A stretch of DNA of 20,586 nucleotides from Fidelibacterota bacterium. Lineage in GTDB: Bacteria > Fidelibacterota > UBA2242. The translations under genes and the position numbers were made by a program. How positions within the stretch are numbered: the first letter of the stretch is position 1; each line of letters begins with the position of its first letter. The notes beneath the pieces were generated by a model that was given only the letters and a program-made list of their open reading frames with translations, ran no database searches and was not told the DNA's origin. Positions 7,535 to 15,243 of this stretch are shown in pieces. The stretch lies in contig QNCV01000011.1 in assembly GCA_003645845.1 (NCBI GenBank), positions 1 through 20,586 of the forward strand. The letters run 5' to 3'.

Positions 7535-9613
7535 ATGGTAAATCAAATCGATCAGCAAAGAAATTTCAATTTGGCAAAGTCAAATTATATTTTTATTGCG
7601 ATGGCCATAGTGATGATTCTCGGTGTAATGATTATTCCGATTCCCACCTTTTTAATGGATGTGTTGCTGGTGATGAATATTACCGGCGCTCTGGTTATGC
7701 TTTTTGTTGCACTGTATATTCTTCGTCCGTTGGAATTTTCAGTTTTTCCGGGATTACTGCTGATTGTCACACTGTTCCGCCTTTCACTAAATGTCGGTAC
7801 TACCCGTTTGATTTTAAGTCAGGGTTATGCCGGCGAGGTTATTAAAAGTTTTGGCAGCTTTGTGGTACAGGGTAATTATGTTGTCGGGGCGGTGATTTTT
7901 CTCATTCTGGTATCGATCAATTTTATTGTTATTACCAAGGGGGCTACCCGTATTGCCGAAGTGACGGCGCGTTTTACCCTGGACGCAATGCCCGGAAAAC
8001 AGATGTCCATTGACGCTGATCTGAATGCCGGGTTAATTGATGACAATCAGGCCCGAGAACGGCGTGAACTTATTGCAAAAGAGGCGGATTTTTATGGCGC
8101 GATGGACGGTGCGGCAAAATTTGTCCGGGGCGATGCTATCGCGGGATTGTTGATTACATCTATCAATATTATTGGTGGTCTGGCCATTGGTGTATTGCAG
8201 CGGGGATTATCTTTTGGTGACGCCGCTTCAACCTATATGCTATTGACCATTGGTGATGGTCTGGTATCCCAGATTCCGGCGTTGGTTATATCTACGGCTT
8301 CGGGTATTATTATTACCCGCGCGGCTTCCGGTTCAAGCCTTGGTGATGATATTGCCAACCAGGTCAGCAGCCAGCCACGGGCTATATTTGTCACTTCCGG
8401 TGTTTTGGTTCTGCTGGGATTTGTTCCGGGATTACCTTTCATTCCTTTCATGATAATGGCTGGCGTCATGGCTTTCGGTGGTCATTTTGTGAACAAAGAA
8501 AAGCAACGATTGGCATTGGAGGAGGCGACTGCCGAAGAGGAAACAAAGGAGGAGGTTCAGGAGGAGAAAATTGAAAATTTTCTTCACCCCGATGATTTTG
8601 AAATTGAGATTGGCTATGGATTGATTCCGCTGGTGGACAGTAAACAGGGGGGCAACCTTTTAGGTCGTATTACTACTATTCGAAAGAGCTTGGCAATGGA
8701 GTTGGGAATGGTTGTGCCACCAATTCGTATCCGTGATAATATTCAGCTTAAATCCGATGAATACATATTTAAAATTCATGGCATTATGGCGGCTAAAGGG
8801 AATGTTATGATTGATCACTTTCTGGTAATCAATCCCGATGATCGGATTGATCTTGAGGGTGTGAAAACAATTGAGCCAACTTTTGGATTGCCGGCAATCT
8901 GGATATCGGCCAGAGAAAAGGAAAAGGCGGAAGTGGCCGGATATACCGTAGTGGAACCGCCGGCAATTGTCGCTACTCATCTTATGGAAGTATTAAAAGC
9001 CAATTCCTATAAGCTACTCGATCGGCAGGAGACAAAACGAATGATAGATCATTTAAAAGAGTCTCATCCGGCGGTTGTCGAAGGTGTTATTCCCGATCTG
9101 ATAGGGATTGGCGTTGTAAATCAGGTATTAAAAAACCTGTTAAAGGAAAATATTCCCATTCGAAATCTTGTAACAATTCTTGAAACCCTGGCCGATTATG
9201 CTCCTTTCAGTAAAGATCCGGATGTCTTGACGGAATATGTCCGTTCTGCCTTGGCGGAAACCATTACTGATATGGTCAAATCGGAAAATGACCCGCTACC
9301 GATTGCTACCCTTGAACCTCGTTTGGAGGATAAAATTGCCGAGGCTGTTAAAAGTGGGAACGGTAAATTGAGAAACCTTGGTTTTTCACCGATAGAGGTC
9401 AATAAACTGTTTGATTCTATCAATAATGTCACCGAACAGATGGTTGCCGCCGGAGCGCAGCCGATTCTACTGGTTTCCCCTCACATTCGCCGTCATTTCC
9501 GGAATTTTGTCGAACCGGTTTTACCCAATGTATTAATTTTATCATATACAGAATTGACTCCGAATACAAACTTGAAATCTTTAGGAATGGTGAGGTACCC
9601 AAGTGAGACATAA
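7535..9613 (+). CDS. flhA: Flagellar export gate/chaperone-docking protein FlhA
   Basis: FlhA forms the nonameric export ring that docks chaperone-substrate complexes and uses proton motive force. The 692-residue product has about eight membrane segments in residues 18-317, FRLSLNVGTTR at 81-91, the FHIPEP family signature RIAEVTARFTLDAMPGKQM at 139-157, and YGAMDGAAKFVRGDA at 187-201. A highly acidic linker (about 328-345) leads to the four-subdomain cytoplasmic portion to the C terminus. All expected motifs are intact and the length is standard. The ATG lies three bases after the flhB stop, with GCAGG at 7522-7526. The 3' end overlaps flhF by 11 bases. Confidence 0.98.
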   Translation: MVNQIDQQRNFNLAKSNYIFIAMAIVMILGVMIIPIPTFLMDVLLVMNITGALVMLFVALYILRPLEFSVFPGLLLIVTLFRLSLNVGTTRLILSQGYAGEVIKSFGSFVVQGNYVVGAVIFLILVSINFIVITKGATRIAEVTARFTLDAMPGKQMSIDADLNAGLIDDNQARERRELIAKEADFYGAMDGAAKFVRGDAIAGLLITSINIIGGLAIGVLQRGLSFGDAASTYMLLTIGDGLVSQIPALVISTASGIIITRAASGSSLGDDIANQVSSQPRAIFVTSGVLVLLGFVPGLPFIPFMIMAGVMAFGGHFVNKEKQRLALEEATAEEETKEEVQEEKIENFLHPDDFEIEIGYGLIPLVDSKQGGNLLGRITTIRKSLAMELGMVVPPIRIRDNIQLKSDEYIFKIHGIMAAKGNVMIDHFLVINPDDRIDLEGVKTIEPTFGLPAIWISAREKEKAEVAGYTVVEPPAIVATHLMEVLKANSYKLLDRQETKRMIDHLKESHPAVVEGVIPDLIGIGVVNQVLKNLLKENIPIRNLVTILETLADYAPFSKDPDVLTEYVRSALAETITDMVKSENDPLPIATLEPRLEDKIAEAVKSGNGKLRNLGFSPIEVNKLFDSINNVTEQMVAAGAQPILLVSPHIRRHFRNFVEPVLPNVLILSYTELTPNTNLKSLGMVRYPSET

Positions 9614-10712
9614 ACATTTTTTTGGTACGAGTGTACAGGATGCTTTGCAAAGGGCTCGTTATAAAATGGGCACGGATGTTTTTCTGATTGAAACCAAACC
9701 CTTAACTATTTCCGGTAGTGATAAAACCGGATTGATTCAGATTACGGTGGGTATTCCGGAAGCGGAACGGAGAGTCTTCCCGAAAAACCGTCAGAGATCG
9801 TCTGGCTCAGTAGCAACAAAGAATTTTTCGGAATATCTGGATCAATTTGGTAAAGGTTTATATTCTCCGGAGATTAACCGAAAACGGAATGGCGCCCGGC
9901 GTTCACTAAAAACCGATCATCAGAAGAAAATGAAAAACATACATGAGAATAATGATGTTATAACCATGTTATTAAATGCGGGAATTTTTCCGGAGCATGC
10001 CAAGATAATTCAAGATAAAGTGAGCAGTGACTCTCAACAGGATGCATCGGTCATTGACAAGCTGGAAAATATCTTCCGTAGTATGTTTGATTCCGGAGTA
10101 TCCCGGGAATTTTTAAAGAAAGATTCCCAGCGAATTATTGCTTTGATTGGTCCGACTGGTGTTGGTAAAACCTCTGTTATCATGAAAATGGCAGCCAATA
10201 AACATTTTTTCCGGGATAAAAAAACAGCAATAATCTCAGCAGATGTATATCGGATTGCGGGGGCCGAATCACTACGTGCATTTTCGGATTTGGTGGGTGT
10301 TAAATTTCTTGAACTTAGACATTCCGATGAGTTGCCCGCGAAGATTGATGCGCTAAAGGAATACGAAGTTATTTTAATTGATACTCCCGGGCGAAGTCCG
10401 CTTTTTCCGAATTATTTCAATGAGCTGCAGAATTATTTCGTCAATGATCCCAGAATTGAAAAACTGGTTGTGTTATCTGCAACCGCAGATATTGAGGATA
10501 TTTTTCTATCATCAGCATTATATACCCTTCTTGATCCCGTCGGTCTGGTAGTTACCAAACTGGATGAAACTTCAAGAGTGGGAAAACTCGTTTCCATGCA
10601 AAATGGTATCGGTCTGCCGATTTTGTTCATTAGCGATGGACAATCAATACCACTTGATTTAACACCGGTTAACGGTTATTATCTCTGGAAAAAAGTCAGT
10701 TCTCTCTTTTAG
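9603..10712 (+). CDS. flhF: Flagellar placement SRP-type GTPase FlhF
   Basis: FlhF recruits early flagellar components to the site of assembly, usually a pole. The 369-residue product has an N-terminal B domain starting with the typical short strand and GTSVQDALQRARYKMG, a poorly conserved basic middle, a helical N domain, and an SRP-type G domain. The G domain has P-loop GPTGVGKT (183-190), DVYRIAG (214-220), DTPGR (260-264) and TKLDE (318-322). The usual EQL after the DxYRI motif is ESL here (222-224). The start is a GTG at 9603, seven bases after GAGG at 9592-9595 and overlapping the flhA stop. The gene is followed by flhG, its regulator. Confidence 0.96.
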   Translation: MRHKHFFGTSVQDALQRARYKMGTDVFLIETKPLTISGSDKTGLIQITVGIPEAERRVFPKNRQRSSGSVATKNFSEYLDQFGKGLYSPEINRKRNGARRSLKTDHQKKMKNIHENNDVITMLLNAGIFPEHAKIIQDKVSSDSQQDASVIDKLENIFRSMFDSGVSREFLKKDSQRIIALIGPTGVGKTSVIMKMAANKHFFRDKKTAIISADVYRIAGAESLRAFSDLVGVKFLELRHSDELPAKIDALKEYEVILIDTPGRSPLFPNYFNELQNYFVNDPRIEKLVVLSATADIEDIFLSSALYTLLDPVGLVVTKLDETSRVGKLVSMQNGIGLPILFISDGQSIPLDLTPVNGYYLWKKVSSLF

Positions 10713-10726
10713 ATAACAGGAAAAAC

Positions 10727-11590
10727 ATGAATAAAACGTCGAACAAATTGTTTAGTCTCACAACACTTAAAGTAGAACGCAATCTGCCTGAAATCATTGT
10801 CGTTACCAGTGGTAAAGGGGGGGTCGGGAAAACCTTTTTCAGTGTAAATCTGGCTGTAACATTCAGTCGGTTCAAAAAGAAAATATTGTTGATAGATGCC
10901 GATATCCATCTGGGAAACGTTGATCTGTTCCTGGGTTTGCGAACAAAATACTCAATTGCCGATGTTATTTCCGGAGAAAAGAATTTAAGCGATGTGATCA
11001 TTAAAGGGCCGGGGGGAATCGATATATTGCCGGCATCATCGGCTGTGAAGGATCTTCTTGATGAAGAGGATGCAGCTCTGCAACGTTTGCACCAGGCCTT
11101 TTCCAAATTTGAACATGAATACGATAAAGTTGTTGTCGACACCGGCGCCGGTATTTCTAAAAATGTCATGTCTTTTGTGCTCGGCGCCGATAAGATATTC
11201 CTGGTTGTTACACCGGATCCGGCGTCCATTGCCGATGCTTACGGCATGATAAAGATCATTCTGCAAAACCAGGAATATGCCCCAATTCTGGTTATGGCCA
11301 ATATGGTTAAAAATGAAGCTGAAGGTGAATCACTGTATAGTAAAATGAATTTAATGGTTCAGCGCTTCCTGAATTCGCAGATATATTTCGGTGGCTATAT
11401 GTTGAAAGATCCGCTGGTTGCCGATTCTATCAAAATGCAAAAGCCGCTGGTTATTAGTCATCCCTATTCAGCTCCGAATAATTTAATTCGAATGGCTCTT
11501 CGTCGGATTATAGGAGCTCAGGGGAAGGATAGTAGTCAACGAAAAGGCTTTTTCAATCGCGTTATTGAAAACCGCAACCTTTCAGTATGA
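10727..11590 (+). CDS. flhG: Flagellar number regulator FlhG (MinD-like ATPase)
   Basis: FlhG is a membrane-cycling ParA/MinD-type ATPase that limits flagellar number and acts on FlhF. The 287-residue product has the deviant Walker A SGKGGVGKT (28-36), the DADIHLGNVD switch region (57-66), DTGAG (138-142) and a MinD-like VVTPDPASIADAYGMIK block. The C-terminal segment KGFFNRVIENRN could be an amphipathic membrane-targeting helix. The N terminus lacks the DQAxxLR motif that B. subtilis-type FlhG uses to stimulate FlhF GTPase activity. AACAGG precedes the ATG. The identity follows from the fold plus its position between flhF and fliA; a MinD-like protein alone would be ambiguous. Confidence 0.95.
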   Translation: MNKTSNKLFSLTTLKVERNLPEIIVVTSGKGGVGKTFFSVNLAVTFSRFKKKILLIDADIHLGNVDLFLGLRTKYSIADVISGEKNLSDVIIKGPGGIDILPASSAVKDLLDEEDAALQRLHQAFSKFEHEYDKVVVDTGAGISKNVMSFVLGADKIFLVVTPDPASIADAYGMIKIILQNQEYAPILVMANMVKNEAEGESLYSKMNLMVQRFLNSQIYFGGYMLKDPLVADSIKMQKPLVISHPYSAPNNLIRMALRRIIGAQGKDSSQRKGFFNRVIENRNLSV

Positions 11591-11597
11591 GTGGGAA

Positions 11598-11813
11598 ATG
11601 ATCAAGATTATTACACGCTTTGCTCTTGTAGTCGCTTTATTATCTTTTGTGTTTTGTACTCTGAAAAACATTTCAATTTTCACCAGTCTTTATCGTGCTG
11701 TGATTGTGTTTATTGGTGTGCAGTTTATCTTTTTCCTGGGAGCCAGCTTTATCAGGTTTATGATTCCGTTGATTACTCCCAGTATGGATGTAAAGGATAA
11801 GGAAAATGATTGA
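11598..11813 (+). CDS. Small two-helix membrane protein of unknown function
   Basis: I do not recognise this gene. From the ATG at 11598 it encodes 71 residues with two hydrophobic segments (about 5-22 and 31-55) and an acidic/basic tail DVKDKEND. A TTG at 11565 in the same frame would add 11 residues but would place the start inside flhG. The ribosome site is weak (GTGGGAA directly before the ATG), so translation may rely on coupling to flhG, which ends seven bases upstream. The 3' end overlaps fliA by eight bases. That tight fit between two conserved genes, and the sensible membrane topology, argue that it is real. A role in flagellar membrane assembly is inferred from context only. Confidence 0.7.
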   Translation: MIKIITRFALVVALLSFVFCTLKNISIFTSLYRAVIVFIGVQFIFFLGASFIRFMIPLITPSMDVKDKEND

Positions 11814-12576
11814 GACCCTTAAGAAAAAGCAAACCAACGAGGAAATTGTTAAGGAATATACCAAGGTCAGGAGTCCGGAGCTAAAAGAACAGGCAATTCA
11901 GGCCTATCTGCCTCTCGTGAGATATATAATTGGTCGGATGAATATTCCGGAGAATGGTTTGTTAACAAAAGAAGACCTCTATCAATTTGGGATTGTTGGT
12001 CTGATTGAGGCTCTGGAACGTTACCAGCCGGAACATGGTACCACATTTAAGACGTTTGCATATAAGCGAATCTATGGTGAAATCGTCGATACTATTCGGA
12101 GAAACGGAATTTTAAACCGTGACCAGGCGAAAAACGTCAATCGGCTTGTGTCGGCTGTGGAGACGCTGCAACATCGCCTGGGGCGTGATCCTTCAGTTCA
12201 GGAAGTTTGCCGGGAGGCTAAAATGTCTGAACAGGAATATTTTGAAATTGAAATGTTAAACAAGTTGAATTTCACACTCTCGCTCGATGAGAGGGTTTCT
12301 GAAACCGGTGAGGGATCGCAATTGCGGAGAGATATGATTTCTGACGACTCCCAGCAAAGTCCTGAAGAAAGACTCGATCGTGAAAGCATGAAAAACAATC
12401 TGAAATACAAAATTTCCCGATTACCGGAGAAACAACGTTTGATCCTGGCGCTTTATTATTATGAGGAGCTTACCCTGATGGATATTGGCCAGGTGTTGAA
12501 TTTGAGCGAATCCAGAGTATCACAGATACTGAAAGAGACTCTGATAGAGCTTCGCCGAAGTATAAATTATCAGTAG
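11806..12576 (+). CDS. fliA: Flagellar RNA polymerase sigma factor FliA (sigma28)
   Basis: FliA directs RNA polymerase to late flagellar promoters. The 256-residue product has sigma region 2 (about 30-99) with YLPLVRYIIGRM, EDLYQFGIVGLIEALERY and TFAYKRIYGEIVDTIRR; region 3 (about 107-165) with the LGRDPSVQEVCREAKMSEQEY helix pair; and region 4 (about 198-249) with LPEKQRLILALYYYEELTL and the recognition helix around LSESRVSQIL. Length and layout match FliA/WhiG/SigD factors. AAGGATAAGGA lies before the ATG at 11806. The start overlaps the upstream small membrane gene, so fliA appears to be the end of the fliL-led block. Its anti-sigma factor FlgM is not recognisable in the window. Confidence 0.97.
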   Translation: MIETLKKKQTNEEIVKEYTKVRSPELKEQAIQAYLPLVRYIIGRMNIPENGLLTKEDLYQFGIVGLIEALERYQPEHGTTFKTFAYKRIYGEIVDTIRRNGILNRDQAKNVNRLVSAVETLQHRLGRDPSVQEVCREAKMSEQEYFEIEMLNKLNFTLSLDERVSETGEGSQLRRDMISDDSQQSPEERLDRESMKNNLKYKISRLPEKQRLILALYYYEELTLMDIGQVLNLSESRVSQILKETLIELRRSINYQ

Positions 12577-12586
12577 GGGTAATCAA

Positions 12587-12838
12587 ATGGATATCAATAC
12601 AGAGTCATTGAACATACAGGGGCCTTACCGTGTTCATCAATCCCGTCGGTTGAATGAAGAGCGCCGTCGTCGGCAACAAAACGAGACGAATGACGATGAA
12701 AAGAAAAAACGTACTGAAGATGTTGTGGATATGAGTAAACCGGAAGCAGCCGAGTCTGATTCTGTTAACCCTAATTCAGAATCGCGAGATAATACATCGG
12801 ATTCAGAGCGACATACCATTAATATTCTTGTTAAGTAA
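12587..12838 (+). CDS. Small, charged, probably disordered protein downstream of fliA
   Basis: I do not recognise this 83-residue protein. Residues 19-45 are extremely basic then acidic/basic (SRRLNEERRRRQQ, then DDEKKKR). Residues 46-76 are Ser/Asp/Glu/Asn-rich and look disordered, and the protein ends with the short hydrophobic strand HTINILVK. It has a clear ribosome site, AGGGG at 12575-12579, seven bases before the ATG, and sits ten bases after fliA. There is no membrane segment or signal peptide. Position next to fliA would suit an anti-sigma factor, but the C terminus lacks the helices of FlgM, so I do not call it that. The well-placed start and operon position support it as a real gene. 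Confidence 0.7.
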   Translation: MDINTESLNIQGPYRVHQSRRLNEERRRRQQNETNDDEKKKRTEDVVDMSKPEAAESDSVNPNSESRDNTSDSERHTINILVK

Positions 12839-12839
12839 A

Positions 12840-13673
12840 ATGAATAGAGACCATTTGAAAATAATTTTTATTTTTATCATACTGCTTGGTAGTAGTTTGG
12901 GAATTTCACGAGAACTGTATCCAAACAGAATTTTTGTCAACACGCGAGAATTCCGCGAATTTAGACGAATCTATATCCAGATGCCCCGTTCAGATCAAAG
13001 GCAAGATATTGTCCAGCCAATAGCGCAGTTTGACCAAATGGGTCGGTTTTCAATTATGATAAACATTGGGGATACAGCAAAATATCTTGGCTCAAAGAAA
13101 ATAAAAGATCCGGGTTCTCATCCAATTGAAATGAGCATTTCCTTTAGGGATTCGACGGGCCTGTTGTTAACCGGAGTGACCGACAAATTTTATACGGTGA
13201 ATACTTATTATTCCTTTGGCAGTCATCGTTATATTTTTGATATCTTTTGGAAAAAACCGGTTGAAACCGCGTTCCGGGAAAAAAGTCTGTCCGGGGATTA
13301 TCCCGGTTTCAGTCAAATGAAGATGGTCGATGTGAATCCACGTCAAAGCGGTAACGCTGTACAAAATGGAGTAAAACGTTTTTTTTCAAGTAATTCACGA
13401 ATTTGGGTATCTGTACTGTTGGCCTTTGGATTCTTTAGTATTATGGCGGTTATCATTTTATTGGTGATGCTACGCAGAAGCAGGTATTCCTTAGAAACTC
13501 AAGAAAAGAATTCTAATGCTGTAAAAAGTGATGTTCGGCAAAAACCGGTAAATGCTAAGTCGAAGGAAGATGAGATCTGGGAATTAGCAGATAAAAAAGG
13601 ACTGAGCTACGATGAGGCCGCCATTGTTGTAAATATATCGAGAGAGGAAGATAATGGCAAAATCGATCAATAA
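12840..13673 (+). CDS. Membrane-anchored protein with periplasmic beta domain and HTH-like cytoplasmic tail
   Basis: I do not recognise this 277-residue protein. It has an N-terminal hydrophobic segment (about 7-21) that could be a signal peptide, a beta-rich periplasmic region (about 25-140), one strong membrane helix (about 188-210, ending in LRRSR), and a cytoplasmic tail. The tail ends in DEIWELADKKGLSYDEAA (about 244-261). That helix-turn-helix-like pattern (LA-x-x-GLS-x-x-E-A) resembles short C-terminal motifs seen in some flagellar-cluster membrane proteins. The ATG at 12840 is preferred over an in-frame TTG at 12828, which would overlap the upstream gene; no strong ribosome site is present. 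The 3' end overlaps the next gene by 20 bases. A flagellar role is inferred from position. Confidence 0.72.
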   Translation: MNRDHLKIIFIFIILLGSSLGISRELYPNRIFVNTREFREFRRIYIQMPRSDQRQDIVQPIAQFDQMGRFSIMINIGDTAKYLGSKKIKDPGSHPIEMSISFRDSTGLLLTGVTDKFYTVNTYYSFGSHRYIFDIFWKKPVETAFREKSLSGDYPGFSQMKMVDVNPRQSGNAVQNGVKRFFSSNSRIWVSVLLAFGFFSIMAVIILLVMLRRSRYSLETQEKNSNAVKSDVRQKPVNAKSKEDEIWELADKKGLSYDEAAIVVNISREEDNGKIDQ

Positions 13674-13959
13674 AGATGAACAGGTATTTTATATTAACTA
13701 CGGTCTGGAAGATTTTCTTAGCCGTCTGACAAGGGGTATGACCTTAACAGGACGAGTTGTTGAGGTATTGGGAAATAATCGTTATATCCTGCGTATTTGG
13801 GGGTATAATCTATTGACGGAGTCCACCAAAAAATTTAAAAGAAGTGATGAGGTTCAATTCGATGTTCGGCAATTGAAGCCACGTTTGGTTCTGGATTTTT
13901 CCCGAACCCGTAATCATACCGGTCGTCACTATCCGGGAAACATGGATTTTTTCATATAA
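13654..13959 (+). CDS. Small beta-rich protein resembling a domain found in hook-length control proteins
   Basis: This is a 101-residue soluble protein. Residues 28-82 (GMTLTGRVVEVLGNNRYILR, then a short turn, SDEVQFDV and LVLDFS) form a run of predicted strands. They resemble the small beta domain (G-x-V-x-x-V-LG-x-x-R-x-LL ... GD-x-V-x-V ... LVL) seen within some FliK-type hook-length control proteins. A stand-alone version is unusual. GAGGAAG at 13644-13650 supports the ATG at 13654, which overlaps the upstream membrane protein gene by 20 bases. I cannot assign a function. It has no membrane segment, signal peptide or catalytic motif. The family suggestion is inference from strand pattern and context. 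Confidence 0.68.
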   Translation: MAKSINKDEQVFYINYGLEDFLSRLTRGMTLTGRVVEVLGNNRYILRIWGYNLLTESTKKFKRSDEVQFDVRQLKPRLVLDFSRTRNHTGRHYPGNMDFFI

Positions 13960-13971
13960 ACGATTAATAGA

Positions 13972-15234
13972 GTGAAAAAAGGTTTGAAGAATACAAACGA
14001 ACTTTTCAGAAATATTTATTCGGCAATAAACCAGAAGCACCCGGTCAGTACTTCCCGAGTGAAAGATTACATAACCACCATTACTCTGCTGGATACGATT
14101 TCCGACCCGATCTTTATTTTAAACGCCGAAGGCATAATTGAATATATCAACCGAAATGCCTATAAGCTATTTTCGACTAGCTTCGATTCCCTGGTAGGAA
14201 AATCCTTTAAAGACTTAATTGTATCCGACAGTATCGAGACTGAAAACCCTGACGTACTTTCCAAAGAAACATTTTTTGACGATTTGTTGGCAAGTTCGCT
14301 TCTTGATATTACGATCGAAATGATGTTCAATAAGATAAGAATACCGGTTCTGATTAACAGTAATCCGGTATATGCACCCACCGGAGAACTGGAATTTATC
14401 GTTGTTACAACGGTGGATTTGTCGCGCCGTGAATCTCATCTGAAAGAATGCCAACAGAATCATGCCGAGTCCATTTATTACAACCGTATGCGAACAATTG
14501 GTGAACTGGGTGTCAGTGTCATACATGAGTTGAGTCAGCCTCTCTTATCCCTGAATCTCCTTTTGGATATGTTAAAAAACCAGATCGGCCCGGACTCTAA
14601 ACAGGGTTCGGCAGTTCTCTATATTGAACAAATGCAAGCTCTGGTAAATAAAATTTCCAAAACGGTTGAATATATCCGCTCTTTTGCCAATAAATCGGAA
14701 TCGGCCGGTTTCGAGTTAATTAATCTCCAATCAACGATTGAAAATCTGCGTCAGTATATATTTTATGATCTTCAGGAAAATAATATAGACTTTGACATTC
14801 AGCTGGATGATGACAATCTTCTCGTTTATGCAAATCCATTAATGCTGGAGCAGGCAATTGTTAATTTGTTGAAAAATTCCATTGAATCCTTACGGGAAAA
14901 TCATCCAAACAAGACTGATATACCCGGAATAAGTGTTCGTGTAAAATCGGTCAGAAATGTATGGATCGAAATAATTGTCGATGATAACGGACCCGGTATC
15001 CTGCCTGAGATCGAGAAGAAAATATTCACTCCTTTTTTTTCAACAAAATCGGATCCAACCAACACGGGAGTCGGATTAACGATATCAAAAGGAATTATTA
15101 CCTCTTTCGGAGGTGATATAACCTTACAGCAAAAAGATACCAGAGGGGCCTGTTTTAAGATCAGTCTTCCACTGGCAGCCACGAATGAAGCTACTCAACT
15201 GTATAATCTGATTGAGATTCAAAATAAGTATTGA
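13972..15234 (+). CDS. Soluble PAS-domain sensor histidine kinase
   Basis: This 420-residue protein has no membrane segment. A PAS domain (about 36-150) contains ISDPIFILNAEGIIEYINRN. The dimerisation/phospho-acceptor domain has His185 in VIHELSQPLLSLNLLLDML, and the HATPase_c domain has an N box (QAIVNLLKNSIESL, with N298 and N302), DNGPG at 338-342, PFFSTK at 354-359 and TGVGL at 365-369. It should autophosphorylate and signal to a response regulator, which is not in the window. Soluble kinases in flagellar clusters (FlgS, FleS types) act with sigma54 activators, so a flagellar checkpoint role is plausible but inferred. The start is a GTG at 13972 without a clear ribosome site; a GTG at 14059 would still keep the PAS domain. 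Confidence 0.9.
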   Translation: MKKGLKNTNELFRNIYSAINQKHPVSTSRVKDYITTITLLDTISDPIFILNAEGIIEYINRNAYKLFSTSFDSLVGKSFKDLIVSDSIETENPDVLSKETFFDDLLASSLLDITIEMMFNKIRIPVLINSNPVYAPTGELEFIVVTTVDLSRRESHLKECQQNHAESIYYNRMRTIGELGVSVIHELSQPLLSLNLLLDMLKNQIGPDSKQGSAVLYIEQMQALVNKISKTVEYIRSFANKSESAGFELINLQSTIENLRQYIFYDLQENNIDFDIQLDDDNLLVYANPLMLEQAIVNLLKNSIESLRENHPNKTDIPGISVRVKSVRNVWIEIIVDDNGPGILPEIEKKIFTPFFSTKSDPTNTGVGLTISKGIITSFGGDITLQQKDTRGACFKISLPLAATNEATQLYNLIEIQNKY

Positions 15235-15243
15235 GATGAAATT

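Noticed and set aside
12587..12838. FlgM anti-sigma factor next to fliA
   Set aside because: Position fits, but the product ends in a strand-like HTINILVK and lacks the C-terminal helices by which FlgM binds sigma28.
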